NCBI GenBank assembly: GCA_022315425.1
Contig: JAIUPT010000032.1
Coordinates: 1,166,501 to 1,230,500 of the forward strand
Reading direction: 5' to 3'
Length of the DNA stretch: 64,000 bases
From: Pseudevernia furfuracea
Lineage: Eukaryota; Ascomycota; Lecanoromycetes; Lecanorales; Parmeliaceae
The translations under genes were made by a program, and so were the position numbers. The notes beneath the pieces are model-generated. The model did no database searches. It was not told the DNA's origin and saw only the letters and a program-made list of their open reading frames with translations. Positions 35,556 to 46,219 of the stretch are shown piece after piece. Position 1 is the stretch's first letter. Every line of letters begins with the position of its first letter.

Positions 35556-35687
35556 TGTTGGAATATGCTGCAGCCCTGTGCTGTAGCTACTCCGCACGGT
35601 GGCAAATGAGGTGGCAAACATGGCTATATAAGTAGCCTTCACACCATTCCATAGAATCAATCAATCCTCTTCTCATAGATCCCAACA
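35556..35687 (+). repeat. 3-prime LTR
   Basis: 132 bp with perfect terminal TGTTGG...CCAACA inverted ends, directly followed by the GCATG target-site copy. Confidence 0.9.
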
Positions 35688-36120
35688 GCATGACGTCTTT
35701 CAAGGCAAAGGCAGACGCACGATGTTTCAACACCTAGAGGCCACGTTCCCCGTCATGGTTTCCTGCAATGGCGGATTCGAGCCTGTTGTCTTTGCAATCG
35801 ACGAGGACTATGACCAGTTGCTCAACGACTTTCAACAGATGTTCGGCAACGCAAAGGTGACAGAGAGCACGGAGAGGAAAGGAATGAACTTGTTTTCGAG
35901 GCCGTCCTTGCTTGCTCATTGCATAAACAGTGTCCTAGTCTATCTCACACAGACCATCGCAACAACGTGCAGCCATGGAGGTTGGATAAGAAGAGAGAGA
36001 TTTCTCTATCTGCATAAGCAAGCAAGTCTAGGAGTAGAGGCGTCAATTTCTACATTCCCACCACCGGGAGCACAACAACCCATCAGGAAGTCGATATCAA
36101 GGGCGAAGGGCCGGTTATAG
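35688..36120 (+). pseudogene. Open frame interrupted by the LTR insertion, unknown product
   Basis: With the element and one target copy removed, the frame from about 34250 runs into this stretch without a stop (upstream MLLHDV, then FQGKGRRTMFQHLEATFP, later FEPVVFAIDEDYDQLLNDF and ERKGMNLFSRPSLLAH). The composition looks like real protein up to about 35920. I do not recognise the family. Upstream the frame is closed by a TAG near 34220, so the start may be the ATG at 34259 or lie in a lost or spliced exon. Confidence 0.4.
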
Positions 36121-36632
36121 CTTCGGCCACTTTAGATACAGACCATAAATCAAACGCCTATGCATTGTGCAAGCCTCTCCTCAGTTGACCTATGTAGAGG
36201 CTGATTTTCGGAACGGTATCCGAAACCTCCAGTTCTTTGGAAACCCCTTGCAGGGTAAGTGTAGTGGCAAACGATTGCTGACAACAGCTAGATAGAAGCA
36301 TTTGGAGCAGAGTAATACATTACAGACGACAACATTCGTGTAGATAGCTGCGTTGGCAATGTCAGGATTTCGTACTGATGAGACTGCAACTTTTCATGGT
36401 AGCGTGCGTCAAAGCTTGGCGTCTTGGCATCTTGTCATCTTGGCACCAAGCGGCGAGTCGACGACAATGCTCCACCGCAAATCCAACTTAGATATCCAGC
36501 GCAGCATCCTAGAGCCCATCTCACGACCTTTACCATCGATAGACTCGCCTTCGGCCAACTGATCACACCTCTATCCCCTTTGGCGCTCGCCGTCTCCTTA
36601 TCTACCATTTCGCCCATCATCGATTCGTCACC
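36121..36632. other. Intergenic before V-ATPase f
   Basis: No gene recognised. The last 100 bp are CT-rich, as in fungal core promoters, and end at the ATG of the next gene. Confidence 0.4.
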
Positions 36633-37150
36633 ATGAAGCCCGTCGTTTCCGCCCTCAACGCATGGAGCTGGTGAGTTCCCTCTCCTCCGCGCTATCGATA
36701 CCAGGAAGAGACTGATCATGGACCCCGGCACAGCGTCGTCGTCTCCGTCTTCGCGATCATAATCCTCTCCATCATCGGCGGTCTATTCAGCGTATGTCGC
36801 CCACTTTCCCCAGCCCTGTTGCAAACACATGTCGCTTCTCAAGAAGGTTACAAATGCTGATAAACATGTTGGATTTAGGCGGGTCACCATAGCATGATGG
36901 GCAGCACGAATGACCCAGCAGACGGGAAAGCGGTGGCTGGTTCGGTTTTTGCGGCCGTGGTTGTCTATGCGGTATGCTACACTCCGCCGGAGCTTCTGAA
37001 TGGGGCTTCGGTTCTGGAAGATACTCTGGTCTAGTGGATGAGGAGTAAGCTGACACATCTGGTCTAACATAGGTCTTCCTTGTTTTCTGCGGTTTCCAGG
37101 CATATTTACATGTACGGCAGAGTAATAGGGGTGCTATAACGCTAAATTAG
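36633..37150 (+). CDS. V-ATPase subunit f (yeast YPR170W-B / RNase kappa family)
   Basis: Small two-helix membrane protein of the Vo ring of the vacuolar H+-ATPase. Model: join(36633..36670, 36734..36791, 36879..36971, 37073..37150), 88 aa, four exons with matching phases. It begins MKPVVSALNAWSC and continues VVVSVFAIIILSIIGGLFS (helix 1), then GHHSMMGSTNDPADGKAVAG, then FAAVVVYAVFLVFCGFQAYL (helix 2) and a short basic tail. The HxSxxGSxxDPxxGxAVA stretch between the helices and the FCGFQ motif match the yeast protein as I recall it. Exons are too short to stand out alone; the call rests on the spliced product. Confidence 0.85.
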
Positions 37151-37499
37151 AGGGCATTGGAGGATAATGTGAGGGCGTGATTTAAGAATTGGCGTTTTGA
37201 AGCTCATGTATAGGTTGTTTTCTAGATTGACACTCTATCGACATAACCCGCTGGACGAAAGTCTGCGGAATTGGCTCAATGAACTGGACATTTGGAACAA
37301 GGATGCTGAGATTGCTCGTCTAAGCTCCAGATTCTGCATGCTTGTGCACGTCCCTATGCTCCGATCGCCTCGCTATGCCAGTTTTTGACTCTCGAAATGC
37401 CTCGATAACAGGACTCCAGTAATGCACGAAGCCAGCCGCAACTCGCGATGCGTCGTTCGTCTTCACCTTTATACCATTGTTCAACGGTCATATTAGTCC
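37151..37499. other. Short intergenic between convergent genes
   Basis: Shared 3-prime space of V-ATPase f and ELP3. Nothing recognisable. Confidence 0.4.
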
Positions 37500-39292
37500 T
37501 TAATCCTCATCGCTGTCATTCGTGCTCTCCTTTTTCTCGAGCATCTTTGACATATATGGCTGTCACTGATTAGTGGACTCCATTCACAAATAAAAGGAGT
37601 ACTTACTCCATCAAGCGTATATCCCAACTTTCCATAGTACGATCGTACTCCAACGCCAGAAATCACACTGATTTTTTGACTCCCGTGCTCGTCTCTCGCA
37701 ATCCTTTCAGCCTCCTCCATCAGTAACGTTCCGTACCCTTGATGCTGGAATTTCCTAGGATCTCGCGAATGCACTGGCACCGCCAAGCCATACACATGCA
37801 GCTCCCTTACCAAACTTGTGGGTTGAGATTTCAGCTCTGGTCGGAATGTATGCGTGCTACTGCACTTTCGTAGGCGTAGCAGTGCAATCAAAATGTCTTG
37901 CTTCGGATCCTCATAAGCTAAGAAAGTCTCCCATCCCCCGTTGGCCGCGTAGTCTCTTCGTACTAGCTCGACCTGAGAAGGGCGAATTTTGTTCTTGACT
38001 TCGTTGATGCCTACTTCGCGTGTTCGCACGTCTCGACAAGTAGTGCCAAAGTCCTTCATGCGACTTAATGCGAGTTCTCGAAGATTCCCATTTTCGACAC
38101 CAGACGTTACCAACGGCATTGGAATGTCTCGCTGGACTCGGTATATTCGAGTCCATGGAGGTACGAGGGCTAGAATCCTGGCTACCAGGTCTATTAGTGC
38201 GTTTGGGGTATAGTTCTTGTATCTTCCTGTCCGCCATAGCTCGTACAGTCCGGTGCCCCGAATTACCAGGGTCGGGTATATCTTGAGGCCATCAGTACGG
38301 AAGTCTGGGTTCTCGAAGTATTCTCTGAATTGATCAAGATCCCGCTCCATACCCACATTTGGCAGATCAGGCATCATATGGCTGACGACCTTGAAACCTG
38401 CATCCTTTGCCAGTTTGAAGGTCTCTGCTACCGATGCAACAGTGTGGCCTCTGTTGGTATCTCTCGCAACGTCCTCGTAGAGTGACTGAACACCAATCTC
38501 CAGCCGTGTGCACCCGTACCGAAGCATACTGCTAAGATGCGGGTCCAGACAGTAATCAGGTCTGGTCTCAATTGTAATTCCAACGCATTTGATGTTGCTC
38601 ATTTCTCCTGCTTCCACGGCTTCATCCACATTACTCCCTTGATATCCACTCAATGCATTGTGTAGTTGTGATATGAATTCGTCTCGATAATCCTCCGGTA
38701 ATGACATGAAAGTACCTCCCATTATTATGTACTCGACCTTGTCCACACTGTGCCCCAGGGATTTGATCTGATCCACTCGGCCTCGAGCCTGCTCAAATGG
38801 ATCATAGCGAGCTCGTATTGCCCGCATTGACGTTGGCTCGTAGCCAGTGTATGACTGCGTGGAGTACTCAAAATCTGAATCAGGACCGCCAGGACAGTAG
38901 ACGCAAATATTGCCGGTATAAGCAATGTGTGGACAACGATGGGGTTTGCACATGACTGCCACAACTGCAATGCCAGACGACGTCCGTATTGGCTTCGCTA
39001 TCAGCTTTGGTAGAATGTATTTCTTGTAATGCTCAGGTATAGCTGCAATTATGGCTGTTAATGGAGGCTGATTGCTTAGTCTATGTTTCTTTGCCATTTG
39101 ACCTGTCAGGCTATTCAGATTGAGATCTTTTTTCGGCGCAGCGTCATCTTGCTGGGCTTCATGATCCTGTATCAAAGCACTGGCAATGTCTGAGCAGGCC
39201 CGCATGTACCGCTCATTTTCTGGCGGCAGCTTCTCATTTTTGGATAGCTTGACCTTGGTTACCGCCGGAGCGGTCATAGTCTCGGTGGGCAT
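37500..39292 (-). CDS. ELP3: Elongator catalytic subunit Elp3
   Basis: tRNA carboxymethyluridine synthase of the Elongator complex, modifying U34 of tRNAs; it acts in cytosol and nucleus. Model: complement(37500..37559, 37607..39292), 581 aa. The radical-SAM domain holds the cluster motif C-x9-C-x2-C in CPHIAYTGNICVYCPGG, then STQSYTGYEPTSMRA, GGTFMSLPEDYRD, GITIETRPDYC and ETRxxD-type strands. The GNAT acetyltransferase domain follows (FQHQGYGTLLMEEAERIA, VISGVGVRSYYGKLGY). The last exon is needed to give the conserved end DGPYMSKML plus a short acidic tail. The intron is 47 nt with CTAAT branch and GACAG acceptor. Divergent from LSC1, 204 bp apart. Confidence 0.96.
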
Positions 39293-39496
39293 AATTTCTT
39301 GTGAGGCTCGCGGCCGTGAAGTTGAGATCGAGTCGTGGTGACTCGACTTTCACAAAGTTTTATGCAGGGTTTAGATTGTGAGGGGACCGCTAGCGCGCCG
39401 TTGGAGCTTCATTGCGAGGGACCCCCATCTTCCTCTATCCTTTGACACCAATTATCCTAGGTACCTTTGGGTCTTGCTATTCGCCATCTCCTAGCG
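39293..39496. promoter_or_regulatory. Bidirectional promoter ELP3/LSC1
   Basis: 204 bp between divergent starts. Contains TGACTC near 39339 and CCTAGGTACCTTTGGG at 39456-39470, one of the recurrent GGTACC motifs. Confidence 0.5.
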
Positions 39497-40722
39497 ATGC
39501 AGGTCTTCAGCCGCCGTACGGCTGGCGCCTTGCAAGCTGCTGCCAGGAGGCAGGGCTATTCGACTGCAACTTCAGGATATGCCGCAACAGCAGAGAACCT
39601 CCGCATAAACAAAGATACCAAAGTCATCTACCAAGGCTTTACTGGCAAGCAAGGAAGGTGTGTCTTCATGAAACGTAAGGTTGGCTCTAGCGTCTGCTAA
39701 CAGCTGTACAGCTTCCACGCCCAGCAGGCCATAGATTACGGTATTCACTACGTTAAGATATGGGAGAGAACACGGGATTGATGGGATACAGGAACCAATG
39801 TTGTCGGGGGTACAAATCCAAAAAAAGCCGGAGAGACACATCTGGGAAAGCCAGTGTTTGCTAAAGTCAGCGATGCTATCAAAGAGACGGGAGCAACTGC
39901 GTCCGCAATCTTCGTCCCGTGAGGAAACTTTTTGGAGTCTATCTATGCTCTATCGAGCGGGCATGAGACCGATATAGTCACTGACAAGATACCAGGCCGC
40001 CATTAGCCGCCGCAGGTATCGAGGAAGCTATTGAAGCAGAGATGCCCCTTGTCGTCTGCATTACAGAAGGAATCCCCCAACATGATATGGTCCGCATTAC
40101 CGACATCTTAAAAACCCAAGGCAAAACGAGATTGGTGGGACCCAACTGTCCCGGTATAATAGCTCCGGGCCAGTGCAAGATTGGGATCATGCCAGGCTTC
40201 ATCCACAAACGAGGACGAATAGGGATTGTGTCACGGTCTGGTACTCTCACATATGAGGCTGTCAATCAGACGACCCAGGCTGGTCTCGGTCAATCGCTTG
40301 TCGTTGGTATTGGAGGAGATCCTTTCTCGGGCACAAATTTCATCGACTGCCTAAAAGTGTTCTTGGAGGACGAGGAGACAGACGGTATAATCATGATTGG
40401 CGAGATTGGGGGGTCGGCCGAGGAAGACGCTGCAGACTTCTTGAAAGCAAACAATACATCAAACAAGCCTGCTGTAAGTTTCATTGCAGGTATATCCGCA
40501 CCACCGGGGCGAAGGATGGGCCACGCAGGTATGTTGCTTTCCCGTCTCTAATGTTCATAGCACGTGCTTACCCGAATATCAGGTGCTATCGTGAGCGGCG
40601 GTAAAGGAGGCGCAGATTCAAAGATATCAGCATTGGAGGCTGCTGGGGTCATCGTTGAGCGCAGTCCAGCCTCTCTCGGCAAGACATTGCATGCTGAGTT
40701 TGTAAAGCGAGATCTGATCTGA
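39497..40722 (+). CDS. LSC1: Succinyl-CoA ligase alpha subunit, mitochondrial
   Basis: TCA-cycle enzyme making succinate and nucleoside triphosphate from succinyl-CoA, in the mitochondrial matrix. Model: join(39497..39657, 39712..39740, 39792..39918, 39996..40528, 40583..40722), 329 aa. The N-terminal about 30 residues are Arg/Ala-rich without acids (MQVFSRRTAGALQAAARRQG), a mitochondrial presequence. CoA-binding fold: KVIYQGFTGKQG, then FHAQQAIDYGTNVVGGTNPK. Ligase domain: LVGPNCPGIIAPGQ, GIVSRSGTLTYEAV, IGEIGGSAEEDAA and the phospho-His loop GHAGAIVSGGKGGA, which spans the last intron. Exon 2 is only 29 nt. Confidence 0.95.
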
Positions 40723-41062
40723 TGTTGTTTAGAAGAGCACACCTACTATTTCCTCCATTAGTCCCTCAGCGTCCCCATCTGTGTATCTAGCTAGATGTTA
40801 CGTCTTCCTCAAGCGTCCCATGCAGATACTAACGGTAATACCTTGCTCGTTGTACTGCGTAGACTCTTTTTCTAACATTCTGTGTAGACAACTCGGTAGA
40901 TTTAGATCAAGCAAAATAGATGAAAGCAAAATCCAAGAGATCCAGTCTTGGGTTCGAAGGTTCGCATCTCATTGCTGAGCGCAATTGCACATTTCGGGCC
41001 TAGTGCAAGAACATTTATCAAAGTTTGACCTGCATGAGCCTGCATCCATACCACCAATTAAG
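40723..41062. other. Short intergenic between LSC1 and AP-2 mu
   Basis: Holds the LSC1 3-prime end and the promoter of the AP-2 mu gene. GGGTTCGAAGGTTCGC near 40950 resembles a tRNA B-box but has no surrounding cloverleaf. Confidence 0.4.
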
Positions 41063-42484
41063 ATGCTATCCGGGATTCTCATCTTCAACCAGAAAGGCGA
41101 GAATCTCATCTTCCGCGCCTTTCGAAATGATTGCCGCCCACGGCTCGCAGACGTCTTCCGCATCCAGGTCATTTCCAATGCACAAGTTCGCTCACCGATC
41201 CTCACCCTCGGATCGACGACCTTCAGCCATGTCAAGCATGAGAACATATATTTGGTGGCGATAACAAAAAGCAATGCCAATGCGGCGCTTGTGTTCGAGT
41301 TCTTGTATCGACTAGTGGGACTGGGGAGGGGCTACTTTGGGAAATTCGATGAGGAAGCTGTGAAGAACAACTTCGTGCTAGTCTACGAGCTCTTGGATGG
41401 TGGGTGATATCCACCGGGGAAAGATAGTCTGTAGGAGTAGAGGACTGATGTGGATTCTAGAGATCTTGGACTTCGGATATCCTCAGAATACGGAGACAGA
41501 CACGCTGAAGATGTACATAACTACAGAAGGTGTCAAGTCGGAACGAACAATGGAGGACTCGTCAAGAATCACTATGCAGGCTACAGGCGCCTTATCATGG
41601 CGGCGATCAGATATAAGATATAGAAAGAACGAAGCCTTCGTGGACGTGATAGAAGACGTGAATCTCTTGATGTCAGCTACCGGAACAGTCCTGCGAGCGG
41701 ATGTCAACGGCCAGATCGTCATGCGTGCCTATCTCTCCGGAACCCCCGAATGCAAGTTTGGCCTCAACGATCGGCTACTACTAGATGGCGACAGCCTCTC
41801 TGCGCCCTCAGGAAATACAGCAGGTACCAAAGCTACGAAAGCAGCTGCAGGCAGTGTGACGCTTGAAGATTGTCAATTCCATCAATGCGTCAAGCTGGGC
41901 AAATTCGATGCGGACCGCATCATCTCTTTCGTACCACCAGATGGCGAGTTCGAGCTCATGCGGTATCGAGCTACGGAGAACGTCAACCTGCCCTTCAAAG
42001 TGCACGCCATTGTCAACGAGGTCGGCAAGTCGAAGGTCGAGTATAGCATCGCCATCAAAGCCAACTACGGTAGCAAGCTCTTCGCTACCAATGTAATAGT
42101 CCGGGTACCGACGCCGCTGAACGCTGCGAGGATTACGGAAAGGGTGTCTCAGGGCAAAGCTAAATATGAGCCCGAGCAGAACAATATCGTCTGGAAGATT
42201 CCAAGGTTTTCAGGACAGAGCGAATATGTCCTTTCTGCAGAAGCGTCCTTGACTTCGATGACGAACCAGAAGACTTGGAGTAGGCCACCGTTGAGTTTGA
42301 GCTTTTCACTTTTGATGTTCACGAGTTCGGGTTTATTGGTGCGGTATCTGAAGGTGTTTGAGAAGAGTAATTATGGGAGTGTGAAGTGGGTGCGGTATAT
42401 GACAAGGGCTGGCAGCTACGAGATTAGGTACGTGCTATGATTGGACGTTGGCTATGATTTGAGCTAACAATCTAAAGGTTCTAA
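41063..42484 (+). CDS. APM4: AP-2 clathrin adaptor mu subunit (Apm4)
   Basis: Cargo-binding medium chain of the AP-2 complex for endocytosis at the plasma membrane. Model: join(41063..41399, 41461..42427, 42478..42484), 436 aa. N-terminal longin domain: GILIFNQKGENLIFRAFRND, SHVKHENIYLVAITKSNANA, YFGKFDEEAVKNNFVLVYEL. Linker: ILDFGYPQNTETDTLKMYI. C-terminal mu-homology domain: WRRSDIRYRKNEAFVDVIE, FIPPDG-like FVPPDGEFELMRYR, KYEPEQNNIVWKIPRFSGQS, then VKWVRYMTRAGSYEIRF. The final Phe and stop come from a 7-nt terminal exon (GTTCTAA); without it the product would end in a divergent tail. Confidence 0.94.
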
Positions 42485-43019
42485 GAGGCCACCAAAGGTA
42501 TCAGGGACTGATAGGGCGTTTGCATAGCGCGGTGTTGGCGACATTCCAAGGATAGCAAGGCTGGGCCGTACTTGTGCAGCACTGCAGTTGTACAACAGTA
42601 TATTAAGCAGAAGCCTCCGGTACTGGAGCGTGCGGAGGCACACGAGACACCGAAGAAAACTACGCTTGTTTGGTAATTCAAAGGAATACGGCGACTCAGC
42701 CAGATTGCTTTTCGATTCTCATTCGCTTCCTAACACAATTGCTATCTTGCAGAGGACCACTTCTTCCTGGTGATGCCTCACGATCCTCCACAACATGTTG
42801 TATGCAAGAACACCCCATGATCTGCTCGACTATGGCTTGACACGCTCCTATCCTTTCCTCCACTTCGTATTTTGCATACCCCGATCTCCTTCCATTGACA
42901 TTTCCTCCGAACAATCCGTTCGTTCCGTGTAGATGGATGAAAATCGCTTGAGGGATATGTGGTATTGGCGGCGAGATGAGTAGGAGAGGCGTAGAGCGTA
43001 GATCGAGTAGGTGGTGTGT
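42485..43019. other. Intergenic between convergent AP-2 mu and RPL41
   Basis: No gene recognised; short open frames are unstructured. Shared 3-prime region. Confidence 0.4.
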
Positions 43020-43186
43020 TTACTTGCTGTAGGGAGGACAGATGTCAGCACGTGCACCATCAATTGAAGCTGCAATTGCGGTTACAGTAACAGCTAGAAG
43101 GAAGGAACATCATACCTGCGAGCTCTCGTCTTTCTTCTCTTACGCTTGAGGCGTCGAACACGCTTCTTCCTCCACTTCGCTCTCAT
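43020..43186 (-). CDS. RPL41: 60S ribosomal protein eL41
   Basis: The smallest ribosomal protein, one basic helix at the bridge between ribosomal subunits. Model: complement(43020..43026, 43116..43186), 25 aa. It starts MRAKWRKKRVRRLKRKRR and ends RARSK; almost every residue is Arg or Lys, as in all eukaryotes. Exon 1 has 71 nt and exon 2 only 7 nt (CAAGTAA). The 89-nt intron has GTATGA donor and CTACAG acceptor. Divergent from the FHA kinase gene. Easily missed by gene finders because of its size. Confidence 0.95.
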
Positions 43187-43784
43187 GGTCAACAACTAGG
43201 CGATCTGGCACAAAACATGGCTGTTAGTGAGTGATACAAAATTAACAGCGACGTCTTTGGTCAGAGAATACTCATTGACAAAGCCAAAGAGCTATTCGAG
43301 CTTAGAAAGAACACTTACTCGTTGTTGAGATGAGGGTTGATGGTGATGAAGGAAAGAGTTTCGAGTCGAACTGGCATAATATGTGCGGGGAGTTCGGCGC
43401 TAACGGCTCGCGAAAACACTTGGCGCCAAGCCCAGGGACATCTACTACAACCGAGCGAGGAACAGAACTTTGTACTGGTGTCTTATCCTGTCCGAGCTAT
43501 CCACGAGCTCCGAATTCCAGCCTCTATGAAGGAGAACAACCGACTGCTCCTGTTGTGATTCCTTCAGAGCTCCCTAACCCCACGCAGAAACATTCGGATG
43601 TCTGCCAAACTCATTTACCATAGCTTCGATCGCCTTACACAGGAACTCAACATTGACGTGTCCTTGCTTTTCCTTATTGCCCTCGCACACCCTACCTAGA
43701 CCATCTGCATTATGTGGACTGTTCCAAATATCCTGCCAGCATCTGCATGCTCACTATACCAGCTTGCGGTTGGAGCTCAGAACA
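43187..43784. promoter_or_regulatory. Divergent intergenic region RPL41/FHA kinase
   Basis: About 600 bp holding the RPL41 promoter and leader and the upstream region of the kinase. No coding support; a leader intron of RPL41 is possible. Confidence 0.4.
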
Positions 43785-46219
43785 ATGCCTTCATTTGGGG
43801 CACCTGCTCTCTTTGGCTATCTAGAAGAAGATGGGTGTGATGATCTCGGTACGCGGACGGCTCATCAGAGCATGTCTCGTACTGACCTTGTCTATGGGTA
43901 GCCAGCCACAGATATAGGATAATAGACGGTCAAGAGCTCCTCATAGGAAGGGATTACAAAACCTGGTGAGAAATATCAATCCACCAAACCATTGACGCCG
44001 CTGATCCTCTTAGCAATATCATTCTGGCGGATCCCACAGTCTCGAACCAGCACCTGCAGATATATACCGTTGTTTATGCCGAGGACAATCATCAACGCAT
44101 CTTCGTATACGCAAAAGATCTCTCCCTCAATGGCTCCTACTGGCGCTATAAGCACGGCAATCACTGGAGGGAATCTTTGATTGGGAAAGACTGTGCCGTT
44201 TTGCTGAGCCATGGCGATAGGGTCCGCCTGTGTAATGGTTCTTCCTTCGCCTTTCGGTCTGTATGTCGAGATTCAGAGTGTTCGGAAGACGCCAGCACTG
44301 TCCAAGAGGAAGACATAAAGGCAGGCCTTGAATTCTGTTGATGAGACCCGGGCTGATCTTTCGCAGTTGTTCATGCACCTGTTCAGAATCACAGACCGGA
44401 AATTGGGATCTGGAGCTTACGGGGAGGTCTGGATGGCTGTCGACATTGCCCGCAAACGTCAAATGGCTTGTAAGCTGGTTAAGCTGGGAAAGTCACTCCA
44501 GAAGCGGTCAGGAAGGGTCAGCCTTTATCAATCTCTCTGGCGAGAGGTAGAATTGCTCAAAGACATAAGCCATGTAAGGAGGAACCCCTAGGTATTGTCG
44601 ACTCTCGCTCATCAAATATTCAGCCAAACATTATACACGTCGAGCGTGTATTCTTTACCGAGAATAACCTGTATGAAATTATCTTCAATGTCAGTATTTG
44701 AGCTGACATACCTCTAGCTATATCATTTCAGACCTTATTGCCGGAGGAGACCTTATGTCTTACATTGAACGGCCATGGAGCTTTATAGATGATGCGGAGG
44801 CTTGTATGTATACGATTCGAGTATATGCATCCTCATTCCGGACCTCCTCTTGGGTTGCAAGACATGTTTTGGGGGCAAAAGGTTTTTGGTGACCCTATAA
44901 GCTGTCTCATTGCTCAGAGGATTGCCTTACTCGAAGAAGCAATACTGACTCCGAAATCTTCATAGGTTTTATTGTCTATCAGATACTCAAGGCTCTTGAA
45001 TACCTCCATCGACAAGGCATCTGTCACAGAGACCTTAAGCCTGAGAACATTTTGATGAGCAAGTCGGCGCGGGGCGCTAGGGTGATTCTCGCAGACTTCG
45101 GGCATTCAATCAAGTTGAGCTGTGTCAAACAACTTCGCAGCAGAAGGATGAAAACCGCCTCCGTGGGTACAAATTACTATGTAGCTCCGTGCGTGTGTCT
45201 CATCTGACAGATAAGCAACTTACATACTGACCAGCTTATAGCGAGGTTCGTGGAAAGAACAAAAACACTAAAGGTTACACAATAGCTACAGACATGTGGT
45301 CCATAGGCATCATAACTACACTATTACTCACTGGGGAGTCCGTCTTCGAAAATTCCAAGAATGAGTACGCCTCATCGGCGGCCGTTCTGGATGCTGCAGC
45401 AGAATGCGACTTGGCGAAAATGGACCACAATTCACTTTGGCAGACTGTCAATCATCTAGGCAAAGAATTTGTCAAGAGCCTCCTCGTCTTGGACGAAAAA
45501 GAGCGACTTGAAGTGGAACAAGCCTTGCAGCATGGGTGGTTCACGAACGGAAAGCGTAAGGAAGCGATACAGCAAGAGTACGAAGACGCGATCCGAGGAT
45601 GGATGCCGAGTAGACCCTTGTTGGACTTTAAAGAAGATCTGGCTTTGTTCAGAGAAGCTAGCAGATCTACAATAGATGTGCGTTCTTCCATTGCATGATC
45701 CCCTCAGTACTGACAATCCGCTAGTCAATCTTGATGCCTCCGCCCGCCAAGCCTAATTCAAACAGATTTCTACAACGATCGTTACATCATCAATTGGAAA
45801 ATGGGCAGCAGTCGAGTCCATTTTTCTCGCGAGTAACGCAGGATGGTGCTACGGAAATCGCGGCTCAGGTTGGCAAGAAACGAAAACTCGGGTTTGATGA
45901 CGAGGCAAGTACACCTTCAGTTTTGCCAAAGCAAGCGGTTTCAGCAAATAAACGACAAAGCAAGGATAGCCAAGAAAAAAATCACGCCCGATTCGGAAAT
46001 AAGAGGCCATCGAAGAGCCCGGCAAAGCAAGTAGCCGGAGGGGAGCATGAGAACTTGGTTCAGTTCGACTCGAGTCAGACGATACAACGATCGAGCGCAG
46101 ACCTAGACTACGAAGAGTGTAGGTTGCATGACAGGGTAAGCCGAGAGGAGGCAGGCATCTTCAGATCTGCGAGGGATTACGGGCAAGCCGTTGAGAAGAT
46201 GAGGAGGTTTGGGGACTGA
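43785..46219 (+). CDS. FHA-domain Ser/Thr kinase of the Rad53/Dun1/Mek1 group
   Basis: Nuclear checkpoint or meiotic kinase with one FHA domain. Model: join(43785..43834, 43918..43965, 44014..44260, 44325..44573, 44624..44670, 44718..44803, 44966..45188, 45242..45677, 45725..46219), 626 aa, all phases agreeing. FHA about residues 10-110: LIGRDYKTC, TVSNQHLQIY, DLSLNGSYW with the phosphothreonine-binding Arg, Ser/His and Asn. Kinase about 145-425: KLGSGAYGEVW, ACK, ICHRDLKPEN, LADFGHS, VGTNYYVAPE. The C-terminal about 190 residues are basic and disordered with a KKRKL nuclear signal. A single FHA argues for Mek1 or Dun1 rather than Rad53, which usually has two. Intron 1 (donor at 43835) is the least certain junction, and more N-terminal sequence may exist. 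Confidence 0.75.

Larger units (their letters stand above)
34272..35687 (+). mobile_element. Gag-only LTR retroelement (TR-GAG-like, Ty1/copia type)
   Basis: Complete insertion of 1416 bp flanked by a 5-bp target-site duplication GCATG (34267-34271 and 35688-35692). It has two 132-bp LTRs, a primer-binding site, a leader with tandem repeats, a single gag frame with UBN2-type and zinc-knuckle parts, and a purine-rich stretch before the 3-prime LTR (CATCATGGGGGTG, also present 33 bp earlier as CATCATGGGGATG). No protease, integrase or reverse transcriptase sequence is present; the frame ends soon after the knuckle. The structure matches terminal-repeat elements that keep only gag and depend on another element for pol. 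LTRs differ at 5 of 132 positions by my count, so it is fairly recent. The differences are not in the CpA context expected of RIP. Confidence 0.85.

Noticed and set aside
34272..35687. RIP (repeat-induced point mutation) of the LTR element
   Set aside because: The few LTR differences are not C-to-T changes in CpA context, and the gag frame has only two stops.
40940..40970. GGGTTCGAAGGTTCGC resembling a tRNA B-box
   Set aside because: No matching T-stem, anticodon arm or acceptor stem can be formed around it.
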